Source of the DNA: Planctomycetaceae bacterium UBA2972
Lineage (GTDB): Bacteria; Planctomycetota; Planctomycetia; Pirellulales; Pirellulaceae
Reading direction: 5' to 3'
DNA length: 5,794 bases
Assembly: GCA_002348315.1 (NCBI GenBank)
Contig: DEAW01000098.1
Location: forward strand, 1-5,794
The notes under the pieces were generated by a model. That model did no database searches. It saw nothing but the letters and a program-made list of their open reading frames with translations, and was not told the DNA's origin. Shown here piece after piece: positions 1 through 5,794 of the stretch (the stretch's first letter is position 1; every line of letters starts with the position of its first letter). Both the position numbers and the translations under genes were made by a program.

Positions 1-11
1 TGCCCAACAGC

Positions 12-893
12 CTAATTGTCTAACTGCCGAGCCGTCTCTCTGCCCAGTCGTTTGTCGATCCAGACGCGAGGTACGAATTTTCTCATCAAACTATAGAAAT
101 GATTGTGCAGTACTTTCTGAGTTTTTTCTGGAAGCTCGTCAGGTAATGCGGAACCATCAGCTGTGACGAAACCGTCCCAGGTCAGCCGCAGATCCCAGCG
201 GTACATCGTTGCCGATGAGTTAATACGCTCTTTGATCCTCAATGCCCACATGCCACCAAACATGTCGCGATAATCCAGCCAAACTCGATCCTCCTCACGC
301 AAATGAGCTCGATCAGGTTTGGGCAGAATGAATACGATGAGGAACGAGGCAATTGCAAAACCCAGTCCTAATTCCACTGTGTGGGAATAATCCAACCGAG
401 CCCAGTGAGGGAGATTCGGATTGACCAATAGATATTGAGAAACACCGATGAAAATACCACTGATCCAGAATCGGCTGAGGATTACGTTCAAAGCGGAGAC
501 GGCAATCAGAATAAGCATAAACCATGCTCGTAGTCCCTGAGTATCTGCGAGTTGACCCGGATTCAGCAATACAGTTTCCAGAGCTGGTAGGATCAGAACA
601 AGCCATAGTGAGAAAACGATGAACTCCCACATTTTGTTCTGAGGTCGACGAGCTCCTAACAAAGACATAAACGGGCAAAAGACCATGGCATGAGCACTAA
701 ACTGAAGGGCATCAATCCAATGCTGATCACCAGCAGCATCCGAAGCTGGCATCATTGCGTGTGATATAGCGATGCTCCAAATCGTTGCTAAAAGCCAGCA
801 CCAGGGAGCTAACAGCGTCGTCGTTTTGATTTTGCCAAATGCTACGCCAAGTAACATTGTCGCAATTCCGGCTAAAATGATGCCTAAATCCAC
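12..893 (-). CDS. Polytopic membrane protein of unknown function with a conserved-looking C-terminal soluble tail
   Basis: I do not recognise this 293-residue protein. Hydrophobicity by eye gives about seven membrane segments, near residues 3-20, 27-48, 62-80, 89-110, 123-140, 143-158 and 175-191. A charged soluble tail of about 100 residues (192-293) follows. It contains a tryptophan/arginine-rich stretch at 205-242, with short motifs WLDYRDMFGG, WALRIKERIN and LRLTWDGF, which looks like a conserved core. I see no catalytic motif of a known family. The start is GTG (bases 893-891). It keeps the first membrane segment intact, whereas the next candidate, ATG at residue 13, would cut that segment in half. 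A weak AAGAG lies 11 bases upstream. The stop is TAG at 14-12. The gene is divergent from the LRR/ABC operon and shares its 241-bp upstream region, so the two could be co-regulated. The reading frame is very likely real; the function is unassigned. Confidence 0.85.
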   Translation of the reverse strand: MDLGIILAGIATMLLGVAFGKIKTTTLLAPWCWLLATIWSIAISHAMMPASDAAGDQHWIDALQFSAHAMVFCPFMSLLGARRPQNKMWEFIVFSLWLVLILPALETVLLNPGQLADTQGLRAWFMLILIAVSALNVILSRFWISGIFIGVSQYLLVNPNLPHWARLDYSHTVELGLGFAIASFLIVFILPKPDRAHLREEDRVWLDYRDMFGGMWALRIKERINSSATMYRWDLRLTWDGFVTADGSALPDELPEKTQKVLHNHFYSLMRKFVPRVWIDKRLGRETARQLDN

Positions 894-894
894 T

Positions 895-904
895 TACGTT
901 CGTA
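895..904. promoter_or_regulatory. Small palindrome TACG-TT-CGTA just before the GTG start
   Basis: This ten-base inverted repeat (4-bp arms, 2-base centre) contains the heptamer GTTCGTA at 898-904. The same heptamer forms the arms of the larger palindrome at 1064-1080. It lies between the weak ribosome binding site and the GTG of the minus-strand gene. A repressor bound here could block that gene. On its own it is short enough to be chance; the shared heptamer is the reason to list it. Confidence 0.25.
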
Positions 905-942
905 CTCTTTTGTTCCGAGTTTGAGTTCTGGTTGTTTCCTTA

Positions 943-971
943 TATATACCTCCGGCATCTCATCTTGTCAT
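943..971 (-). promoter_or_regulatory. Candidate sigma70-like promoter of the minus-strand membrane protein gene
   Basis: Read on the minus strand, ATGACA (971-966, five of six bases of TTGACA) is followed after exactly 17 bases by TATATA (948-943, four of six bases of TATAAT). This would start transcription near 936 and give a leader of about 40 bases before the GTG at 893. The TATATATA run (941-948) is the most AT-rich spot in the intergenic region. It is its own complement, so it could also serve a plus-strand promoter: TTGAGT at 921-926 lies 16 bases before it. That fit is poorer and would leave a leader of about 180 bases. Planctomycete promoter rules are poorly known, so this is a tentative call. 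Confidence 0.35.
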
Positions 972-1063
972 TGTGAAACTATGGGTTCTGGATTAATCTG
1001 AACTATTGGAAACTTATCTACATAGTGAAGCTATTGGCACTGTTTGTCGTGGCTCTAGGGACT

Positions 1064-1080
1064 GTTCGTAGGATACGAAC
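1064..1080. promoter_or_regulatory. Perfect 17-bp inverted repeat, candidate operator
   Basis: GTTCGTA (1064-1070), a GGA centre (1071-1073) and TACGAAC (1074-1080) form a perfect palindrome with 7-bp arms, ending 54 bases before the LRR gene ATG. The size and symmetry are those of a site for a dimeric helix-turn-helix repressor. In RNA it could fold into a 7-bp stem with a three-base loop. There is no U-tract, so it is not a terminator. It fits neither known LexA box spacing (GAAC-N4-GTTC or GTTC-N7-GTTC). The cognate regulator is not visible in the window. Confidence 0.45.
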
Positions 1081-1118
1081 TCATTACAAAGTAGACACTC
1101 CGTGCAGATTTCTGTTTC

Positions 1119-1123
1119 AAGGA
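1119..1123 (+). promoter_or_regulatory. Ribosome binding site that sets the LRR lipoprotein start
   Basis: AAGGA lies 11 bases before the ATG at 1135. An in-frame GTG at 1102 would add 11 residues but has no purine-rich site in front of it. It would also place polar and basic residues before an otherwise normal lipoprotein signal. The ATG at 1135 gives a leader of textbook length, so it is preferred. Confidence 0.6.
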
Positions 1124-1134
1124 ATAAACTCTCA

Positions 1135-2481
1135 ATGCATCTAACTCGATTTGCAACCCTGTTTTGTATTGGTTTGGCTGCAATCCTGTCCTCAGGCTGT
1201 TCGTCAGATGAGCAAAACAGTGCCGAGACTGACCCGATTGCTGAAGTCGTTGTGCCCCAGGAAGATCCTGGAATTGAAGAGCCAGTTGTCGAGCCAAAGC
1301 AGGAAGATGACAAAGAAGCGATCACCAAAATTGAAGATATGTATGGTGAAGTTTATACCGACGATGAAGGTTTTGTGACCACCGTCGATTTTGGCGGAGC
1401 CTTTGGAGAAAAAGTGGACCTCACCGTTCTCAAAGGTGTACCGAATACCGAGAAACTCGTCCTGAATGGCGCTGATGTAAGTGATGAAGATTTGGTTCAC
1501 CTAAAAGAACTGAATTCATTGAAAACGCTCGATTTGGGAGAGACGCGAGTGTCGGATGCCGGAATGGAAGCATTGTTGGATGTTCCCAGTGTTCAGGAAA
1601 TCAATCTGCAACGAACCGATGTAACCGATGCAGGATTGAAGACCTTGTTGGCGATAGAAAATCTCAAGCGATTCAAGCTAGTGCGTTGTAAAATCTCTGA
1701 CGAAGGTCTGGCTCTATTAAAAGACCGCACAGACATCGTACTTCTGGATCTCAAAGAGTGTATCAATATCTCGGATGTAGGATTGGAGCATGTTGCAGGT
1801 ATTAAATCGCTTAAGTTCCTGCGAGTTTGGGGATCACAAATCACCGACGCCGGAATGGCTCATATTACCGGGCTTTCCAATCTGGTGCATTTGGGATTGG
1901 ATGACACTCGAGTCGGTGACGAAGGTCTCAAGAGTATCGGGCAACTGAAGAATCTGCAAAATCTGGAAATGTATCAAACCGCGATTACCAGTGAGGGGAT
2001 GCAGTATCTTGCCGATCTAAAGAAGATGAAATATCTCAAAGTGCGAGGCACCTTGGTCGGTTCAGAAGGCATGGCTGCTCTGGCTGGTATGACTTCACTC
2101 TCTCGACTCGACCTAAGTGAATCTCAGGTTGGAGATGCTGGATTGGCAAGTCTCAAGGAATTGTCATCTTTAACTGACCTTAATTTGTGGGCCACTCAGA
2201 TCACCGATGCAGGTTTGGCAGATCTTACTCAGTTAGCCGGCCTGACAAAACTGAACCTTGACCAAACCGGCGTTTCAGATGCGGGTTTAGAACATGTTGG
2301 AAAACTGACAGGACTCAAAGCATTGGTACTGCGATCAACTCAGATAACGGATGACGGAGTCAATCAACTATTTACGCTCAAGGCTTTGGAAGATCTCAAT
2401 GTGGAATTTTGCAGTAGTTTGGGAGAGACTGGAAAGCAGGCATTACGGGATAATCTTCCAAACGTAGTCATTACTGAATAG
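1135..2481 (+). CDS. Leucine-rich repeat lipoprotein (13-14 ITDAGL-type repeats)
   Basis: This 448-residue protein is exported and lipid-anchored. It has a basic/hydrophobic leader (residues 1-21) ending in the lipobox LSSG-C22. Ser23 at the +2 position argues against inner-membrane retention if the E. coli rule applies. An acidic, proline- and glutamate-rich tether (about 23-66) follows, then a capping segment (about 70-103). From 104 to 441 there are fourteen leucine-rich repeats, almost all exactly 24 residues, of the form LxxLxLxxTxITDAGLxxLxxL. A short terminal strand (442-448) ends the protein. LRR solenoids usually bind proteins or other ligands; there is no enzymatic motif. Only three cysteines lie outside the leader and lipobox (185, 209, 426), and all sit at repeat position 10. 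The gene is the first of three co-directional genes and is followed by a 73-bp gap without a terminator. This suggests a link to the ABC cassette, but the ligand is unknown. The LRR lipoprotein identity is secure. Confidence 0.93.
   Translation: MHLTRFATLFCIGLAAILSSGCSSDEQNSAETDPIAEVVVPQEDPGIEEPVVEPKQEDDKEAITKIEDMYGEVYTDDEGFVTTVDFGGAFGEKVDLTVLKGVPNTEKLVLNGADVSDEDLVHLKELNSLKTLDLGETRVSDAGMEALLDVPSVQEINLQRTDVTDAGLKTLLAIENLKRFKLVRCKISDEGLALLKDRTDIVLLDLKECINISDVGLEHVAGIKSLKFLRVWGSQITDAGMAHITGLSNLVHLGLDDTRVGDEGLKSIGQLKNLQNLEMYQTAITSEGMQYLADLKKMKYLKVRGTLVGSEGMAALAGMTSLSRLDLSESQVGDAGLASLKELSSLTDLNLWATQITDAGLADLTQLAGLTKLNLDQTGVSDAGLEHVGKLTGLKALVLRSTQITDDGVNQLFTLKALEDLNVEFCSSLGETGKQALRDNLPNVVITE
1444..2457 (+). 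repeat. Tandem leucine-rich repeat array (14 units of about 72 bp)
   Basis: The units begin at residues 104, 128, 152, 176, 200, 225, 249, 273, 297, 321, 345, 369, 393 and 417. All are 24 residues except unit 5 (25) and unit 14 (25 if the array is taken to end at 441). Position 10, the usual Asn/Cys ladder position of LRRs, is Thr or Ser in ten units, Cys in units 4, 5 and 14, and Ala in unit 1. The conserved half is the [IV]-[TSG]-D-x-G-[LM] segment. The repeat is clear in protein but degenerate in DNA, so the duplication is old and the array is kept by selection on the protein. Confidence 0.9.
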
Positions 2482-2538
2482 GTTTTCAAATTAGCAACAC
2501 GTCCTTTTCTATATTGCCACAGAGAAGCACACGACGTC

Positions 2539-2546
2539 AAAGGCGG
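2539..2546 (+). promoter_or_regulatory. Ribosome binding site of the 925-residue protein
   Basis: AAAGGCGG precedes the ATG at 2555, with 8 bases between its last G and the start. An in-frame TTG at 2549 would add only Met-Tyr and sits too close to this site. ATG is the better start, and the signal peptide is the same either way. Confidence 0.55.
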
Positions 2547-2554
2547 AATTGTAT

Positions 2555-5332
2555 ATGGCATTTCATTCACTTGGTTTAATCTTTCGACCGGCCGTAAGGC
2601 TGATGACTGTCGTGGCAATGATGCTGGGTGTGAGTTTACCTTTGCTTGGTCAACCTGCTCAGGATTCCGGCACAGCAGCCGACTCGACGAATACCGCGGT
2701 TTCCGGAGAAATGCAGGATCCGGGACCTCAAAAGCAGAATCTCAATGAACCTGTTGTTCAGCGTATTGCCGTGCAGTCTGGATTTTCGGCCTATGTGCCT
2801 CGCCGCTGGGGAATCATCTCCTGTGAAGTGTGGAATCCGACAGCGAAGTCACATGACATGACGATTCGAGCAAACTGGGAAACAGAAGATCCGACGAAGA
2901 ACGCCATCCAGTTCACTCGAAATTTCACGATCCCTCCAATGACGTTACGTGTCGTGTCTTACCCGATTAGGATCCCGGATCACAAACCCAATCAGGAGCG
3001 ATTTAAGTACGGTGTGTTAATCCTTAATTCCAGGATTACGCGTATGGAAAACGGGCAGGAGATAGCAGTCCTTAGCCCTTTGAAAACGCCGCTCGATAAA
3101 GCTCAAATCAATACCGACTTTAATAAGCCAGCTCTGGGTTATATGGGTCCCGATGCTTCCGAATTACTCAAATTGCAATTACGTCTCACCAACGAAGGTG
3201 TTGATGTTGAGAACGTGGATAGTATCAAATTGCGGATGATCAAAGCCGTCAAGAAGGATCAAAATACAGGAATCTCGGTATTCGTTCCTCAGGGTGTTGG
3301 TACTCCTGCTTCCCCAATCGCTCTTGATAGCCTCGATCAGTTAGTGGTCGCAGACCCTCGCGTCATGCATGATGTTGCAATGATGGCAACAATCCGCAAC
3401 TGGGTTGCCAATGGTGGACGCCTGTGGGTAATGCTGGATTCGACCGGAGTGGAATTTGCACAGCGATTGTTTGGGGATTCCATTCAACTTACGGATTTAG
3501 GTACGGAAGAACTTACGACGATTGAACTCACGGCAGTGCATAACACGGAGCCTCCGGTTTCCTTTGACTATGACAAACCTGTTCGTAATGCACTTGTTTA
3601 TGCCGAAGGTGTGGAAGTCTACTATGAACTCAATGGATTGCCCGCTGCTTTTTGGAAGAAGTTCGGTAATGGAGAAATACTGTTCACCACGCTGGAATCA
3701 CGCGGCTTAACACATCCCAAACCGTTTTCGACGTCGTATGAACTGCTACCTTTGATTCCATTACAGGAACTGGGAATTCGCTTCTTCCAACAGACAGAAA
3801 AAGCTATGACAGATGTTTCTGTTACCGAATTGGAGTTAGCTGAAATGACTCCGGATCCTCAGGATGAATCAGAGAAAGCTCAGGCCATGCGACTCGCCAT
3901 GGAAGTCCATCAGGGGACAAGCCGGGTTTCTGAGATGAGCGACTATTTGCGAGCTAAAGTCGGATTCGAAATTGTCACTCGCGAACATATCGCGAGTGTA
4001 TTCGGAATATTCTTTATATTGCTTTGTGGATTCGGCTACAAACTTCATCGCCACGGGCGTCTGGAATTGATGTTGATAGGTGGACCTGTATTGGTCGTGA
4101 TTGTCTGTGCTTATCTGTATGTCGTAGGGACATCCAAGCGGAATACGCTCGAGAATCTGCTAGCCTCTATTCAGTTTGTCAATGTCGAGAATAATTCAAG
4201 GGAGTTGGCGGTACGTGGATTCGGAGCAGTGTACAGCGAAGAGACGGTTGATGACGTCATTCAGGTTTCCAATGGTACGATTTTTTGGCCTAACTTCGAA
4301 GAATTGACCGGCCAGAATATCCGTATGGTTTGGGATGACTTAGAGTCATGGCATTGGGAAGGACTACAAATTCCCGGTGGGACTGTACGGGATTTTCCAT
4401 TTGAAAAAACCGTTACATCTAACGAGGCAGTTTTTGCAGCAGCTTCGTTTACTGAATCCGGCTTGCAGGGTAACTACCAGTTGGGGCCATTAACCAATCT
4501 GGAACACGGCCTGCTGGTGAATCCGTCAGGGGAACGTGTTGCCGTTCAGTTTATCGATGGCCGTCTCATTGTTGGTTCCGAGGAATTGGCAGATTCACAG
4601 TTTGATACGACGACTTCGATTGTCGATGAAGAAACGGGCAACCGCATCAACTTTATAAACGCGCTTTTGAAGCGAGAGAATGCTGAAGTCCTGAAATATC
4701 CTCAGGTTCCGTCAATATTTGTGTGGAGCGATCCGTTAGATCTGGGAATTGAGTTTCCTGGTGAACAGAAGGTAATTGGGTCCGCGTTAACAGTGCTACC
4801 TCTGCAAATTCAAAAGGCTGCTCCCGGGGAAAAATTCCTGGTGCCTTCCATTCTGACTTCGTTTCGTCCGAGCAATGACATTCGCGGTTTAGGGGCGTCG
4901 ATTGCTTATGACTTCTTCAAAGAAAAGTGGAATGATGAGAAAATCAACTCCTCCCATCAAATGTGGCTAAAAGTGACTGTGCCCAATGCCGTCATGCCAG
5001 CGACGATTACCAAAGCGACAGTATCTGTAGACATTCAGGCAGGGCAACGTATCGTCAACTCAGTTGGGCGAATCACCAACGAACAGGGACTCTTTGAACC
5101 GGTCATCCTTGACACTCGTTCCAGTCCTAATGGTTTGGAAGTCTTTATATTTGACGACCCGGAACATCTGAAGGTGGATGAAAACGGCCACGTGTATCTG
5201 GGGATCAATATTGGTTTAGAGCTGTTGCCTGGTGAGACTTTAGAGCAACAGCGGGAACGAGAAGCGAATTACACATGGCAGATTAATGATGTCGATGTAT
5301 CGCTTGAAGGGGTAGTAAATACCACTCCTTAA
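2555..5332 (+). CDS. Large exported protein with a GATase1-like segment and a central membrane hairpin; probable accessory subunit of an ABC transporter
   Basis: The 925-residue product starts with a signal peptide (Arg11 and Arg15, hydrophobic 16-31, likely cut near GQPA35). A beta-sandwich-like segment follows (about 74-140, with GFSAYVPRRWG and FTIPPMTLRV). Residues 260-295 (LDQLVVADP...WVANGGRLWVMLD) and 370-380 (FGNGEILFTTL) look like the core strands of the GATase1-like fold found in GldG-type ABC auxiliary proteins; this is an inference from pattern, not a search. Two membrane helices at about 479-495 and 505-525 flank a basic loop (KLHRHGRLE). By the positive-inside rule the loop is cytoplasmic, so both large halves are outside. 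Residues 526-925 form a second, beta-rich outside region with no motif I know. The gene ends 52 bp before the ABC ATPase start, consistent with an operon and a shared complex. I cannot assign a substrate. The reading frame and topology are firm, the role is moderate. Confidence 0.85.
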   Translation: MAFHSLGLIFRPAVRLMTVVAMMLGVSLPLLGQPAQDSGTAADSTNTAVSGEMQDPGPQKQNLNEPVVQRIAVQSGFSAYVPRRWGIISCEVWNPTAKSHDMTIRANWETEDPTKNAIQFTRNFTIPPMTLRVVSYPIRIPDHKPNQERFKYGVLILNSRITRMENGQEIAVLSPLKTPLDKAQINTDFNKPALGYMGPDASELLKLQLRLTNEGVDVENVDSIKLRMIKAVKKDQNTGISVFVPQGVGTPASPIALDSLDQLVVADPRVMHDVAMMATIRNWVANGGRLWVMLDSTGVEFAQRLFGDSIQLTDLGTEELTTIELTAVHNTEPPVSFDYDKPVRNALVYAEGVEVYYELNGLPAAFWKKFGNGEILFTTLESRGLTHPKPFSTSYELLPLIPLQELGIRFFQQTEKAMTDVSVTELELAEMTPDPQDESEKAQAMRLAMEVHQGTSRVSEMSDYLRAKVGFEIVTREHIASVFGIFFILLCGFGYKLHRHGRLELMLIGGPVLVVIVCAYLYVVGTSKRNTLENLLASIQFVNVENNSRELAVRGFGAVYSEETVDDVIQVSNGTIFWPNFEELTGQNIRMVWDDLESWHWEGLQIPGGTVRDFPFEKTVTSNEAVFAAASFTESGLQGNYQLGPLTNLEHGLLVNPSGERVAVQFIDGRLIVGSEELADSQFDTTTSIVDEETGNRINFINALLKRENAEVLKYPQVPSIFVWSDPLDLGIEFPGEQKVIGSALTVLPLQIQKAAPGEKFLVPSILTSFRPSNDIRGLGASIAYDFFKEKWNDEKINSSHQMWLKVTVPNAVMPATITKATVSVDIQAGQRIVNSVGRITNEQGLFEPVILDTRSSPNGLEVFIFDDPEHLKVDENGHVYLGINIGLELLPGETLEQQREREANYTWQINDVDVSLEGVVNTTP
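3976..3998 (+). repeat. Perfect 9-bp inverted repeat inside the coding sequence
   Basis: CACTCGCGA (3976-3984), loop ACATA (3985-3989) and TCGCGAGTG (3990-3998) form a GC-rich stem with a five-base loop in the mRNA. It covers codons 474-482 of the 925-residue protein, directly at the start of its first membrane helix. There is no U-tract, so it is not an intrinsic terminator. It may be chance, a translation-pacing hairpin, or a protein site. Confidence 0.5.
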
Positions 5333-5367
5333 TTGGAAACACAATAATTCATACAGTCATCAAGACT

Positions 5368-5372
5368 GGGAG
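5368..5372 (+). promoter_or_regulatory. Ribosome binding site of the ABC ATPase gene
   Basis: GGGAG lies 12 bases before the ATG at 5385. Just upstream is a small perfect stem, CAGTC (5354-5358), loop ATCAA, GACTG (5364-5368), whose last base overlaps this site. The gap holds no terminator, so the ATPase gene is probably read from the upstream genes. Confidence 0.45.
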
Positions 5373-5384
5373 TAACAAGAAACG

Positions 5385-5794
5385 ATGAGTGATCCGGTTG
5401 TAGTAATTGATCATATGACCAAGCAGTTTGGCGAGTTTACTGCCGTCGACGAATTGTCGATGACGGTAGATCGTGGACGGATTCTTGGTTTTATCGGTCC
5501 AAATGGTGCCGGTAAAACGACCACAATCAAGATTTTGGTTGGACTGGCTCGCCCCACATTTGGTCGAGCGATGATCGCCGGGGCTGATTGTGTTACCGAA
5601 GCCCATAAGATCAAAAAACTTGTTGGGTACATGCCGGATAAATTCGGACCTTATCCGAATATGCGAGTGCGTGAGTATCTCGATTTCTTCGGAGCGGCCT
5701 TTAAGATTCCGAAGAAAGAACGGAAAGCACGTATTCAGGAAGTACTGGAAATTACTCGGGCTACCTATATGCAGGATCGTTACGTTGAAGCGCT
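5385..5794 (+). CDS. ABC transporter ATP-binding protein, N-terminal part (cut by the window end)
   Basis: The open frame MSDPVVVIDHMTKQFG runs from the ATG at 5385 off the window end, showing 136 complete codons. It is the nucleotide-binding subunit of an ABC transporter, which hydrolyses ATP on the cytoplasmic face. Visible motifs are an aromatic A-loop position (Phe15 in TKQFG), a Walker A (GPNGAGKTT, 38-46, with Lys44 contacting phosphate) and a Q-loop region (GYMPDKFG, 81-88). In the Q-loop, Asp85 occupies the place usually held by Gln or Glu. The stretch MRVREYLDFF (93-102) is typical of ABC-2-type ATPases. The signature motif, Walker B and H-loop lie beyond the window. The style matches ATPases of drug, lipid or polysaccharide exporters and of Gld-like complexes, so export is more likely than import. 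No permease is visible; one is expected just downstream. The family call is secure; the substrate is unknown. Confidence 0.93.
   Translation, partial: MSDPVVVIDHMTKQFGEFTAVDELSMTVDRGRILGFIGPNGAGKTTTIKILVGLARPTFGRAMIAGADCVTEAHKIKKLVGYMPDKFGPYPNMRVREYLDFFGAAFKIPKKERKARIQEVLEITRATYMQDRYVEA

Noticed and set aside
313..678. Second minus-strand frame of 121 residues inside the membrane protein gene
   Set aside because: It lies in another frame of a gene with consistent membrane segments, and its translation lacks domain-like pattern.
991..998. GATTAATC palindrome in the intergenic region as an operator
   Set aside because: An 8-bp AT-rich palindrome is common by chance, and its flanks are not symmetric about the same centre.
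1102..1134. GTG start extending the LRR lipoprotein by 11 residues
   Set aside because: No ribosome binding site precedes it, and the extension adds polar and basic residues before a complete lipoprotein signal. The ATG at 1135 has AAGGA at a workable distance.
1014..1328. Minus-strand open frames covering the intergenic palindrome and the LRR gene start
   Set aside because: They overlap a clear lipoprotein leader on the other strand, are serine-rich and low in pattern, and lack a convincing start. The region is better read as regulatory.
2482..2554. Possible terminator or promoter between the LRR gene and the 925-residue protein gene
   Set aside because: I found no stem-loop with a T-run and no convincing -35/-10 pair in these 73 bases, so read-through is the simplest reading.
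5354..5368. CAGTC-ATCAA-GACTG hairpin before the ABC ATPase as a terminator
   Set aside because: The stem is only five base pairs and no T-run follows. At most it tunes translation of the ATPase gene.
5349..5632. Two overlapping minus-strand open frames (85 and 73 residues) antisense to the ABC ATPase
   Set aside because: They lie over a frame with an unambiguous Walker A motif and have no recognisable protein features. They are shadows of the real gene.

Overview
The window looks like a piece of a planctomycete chromosome (phylum Planctomycetota, moderate-GC lineage such as the Planctomycetaceae). This is an inference from protein style. The evidence is a lipoprotein built of very regular 24-residue 'ITDAGL'-type leucine-rich repeats, a large signal-peptide membrane protein placed before an ABC ATPase, and an ABC ATPase with the 'GYMPDxFG...EYLDFF' sequence style often seen in that phylum. 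No RNA gene, mobile element or CRISPR array is visible.

Layout. On the minus strand, 12-893 encodes a 293-residue protein with about seven membrane segments and a conserved-looking soluble tail; I do not recognise its family. A 241-bp divergent intergenic region (894-1134) follows. It holds a plausible minus-strand promoter and an unusual cluster of GTTC-containing motifs, including a perfect 17-bp palindrome, GTTCGTA-GGA-TACGAAC. On the plus strand three genes follow in the same direction: an LRR lipoprotein (1135-2481), a 925-residue exported protein with a central membrane hairpin (2555-5332), and an ABC transporter ATPase cut off by the window end (5385-5794). The gaps of 73 and 52 bp contain no recognisable terminator, so the three are probably one operon.

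How the genes may work together. The 925-residue protein has an N-terminal beta-sandwich-like part, a segment resembling the GATase1-like/ABC-auxiliary fold of GldG-type proteins, two membrane helices joined by a basic cytoplasmic loop, and a second large outside domain. Next to an ABC-2-type ATPase, this suggests an extracytoplasmic accessory subunit of an ABC complex whose permease should lie just past the window end. The LRR lipoprotein would be the surface- or periplasm-facing binding partner. The fold relation and the partnership are inference; the substrate is unknown. The most reportable points are this uncharacterised cassette, the palindrome in the divergent promoter region, the cysteine pattern in the LRR protein, and a strong 9-bp hairpin in the coding sequence exactly where the 925-residue protein enters the membrane.
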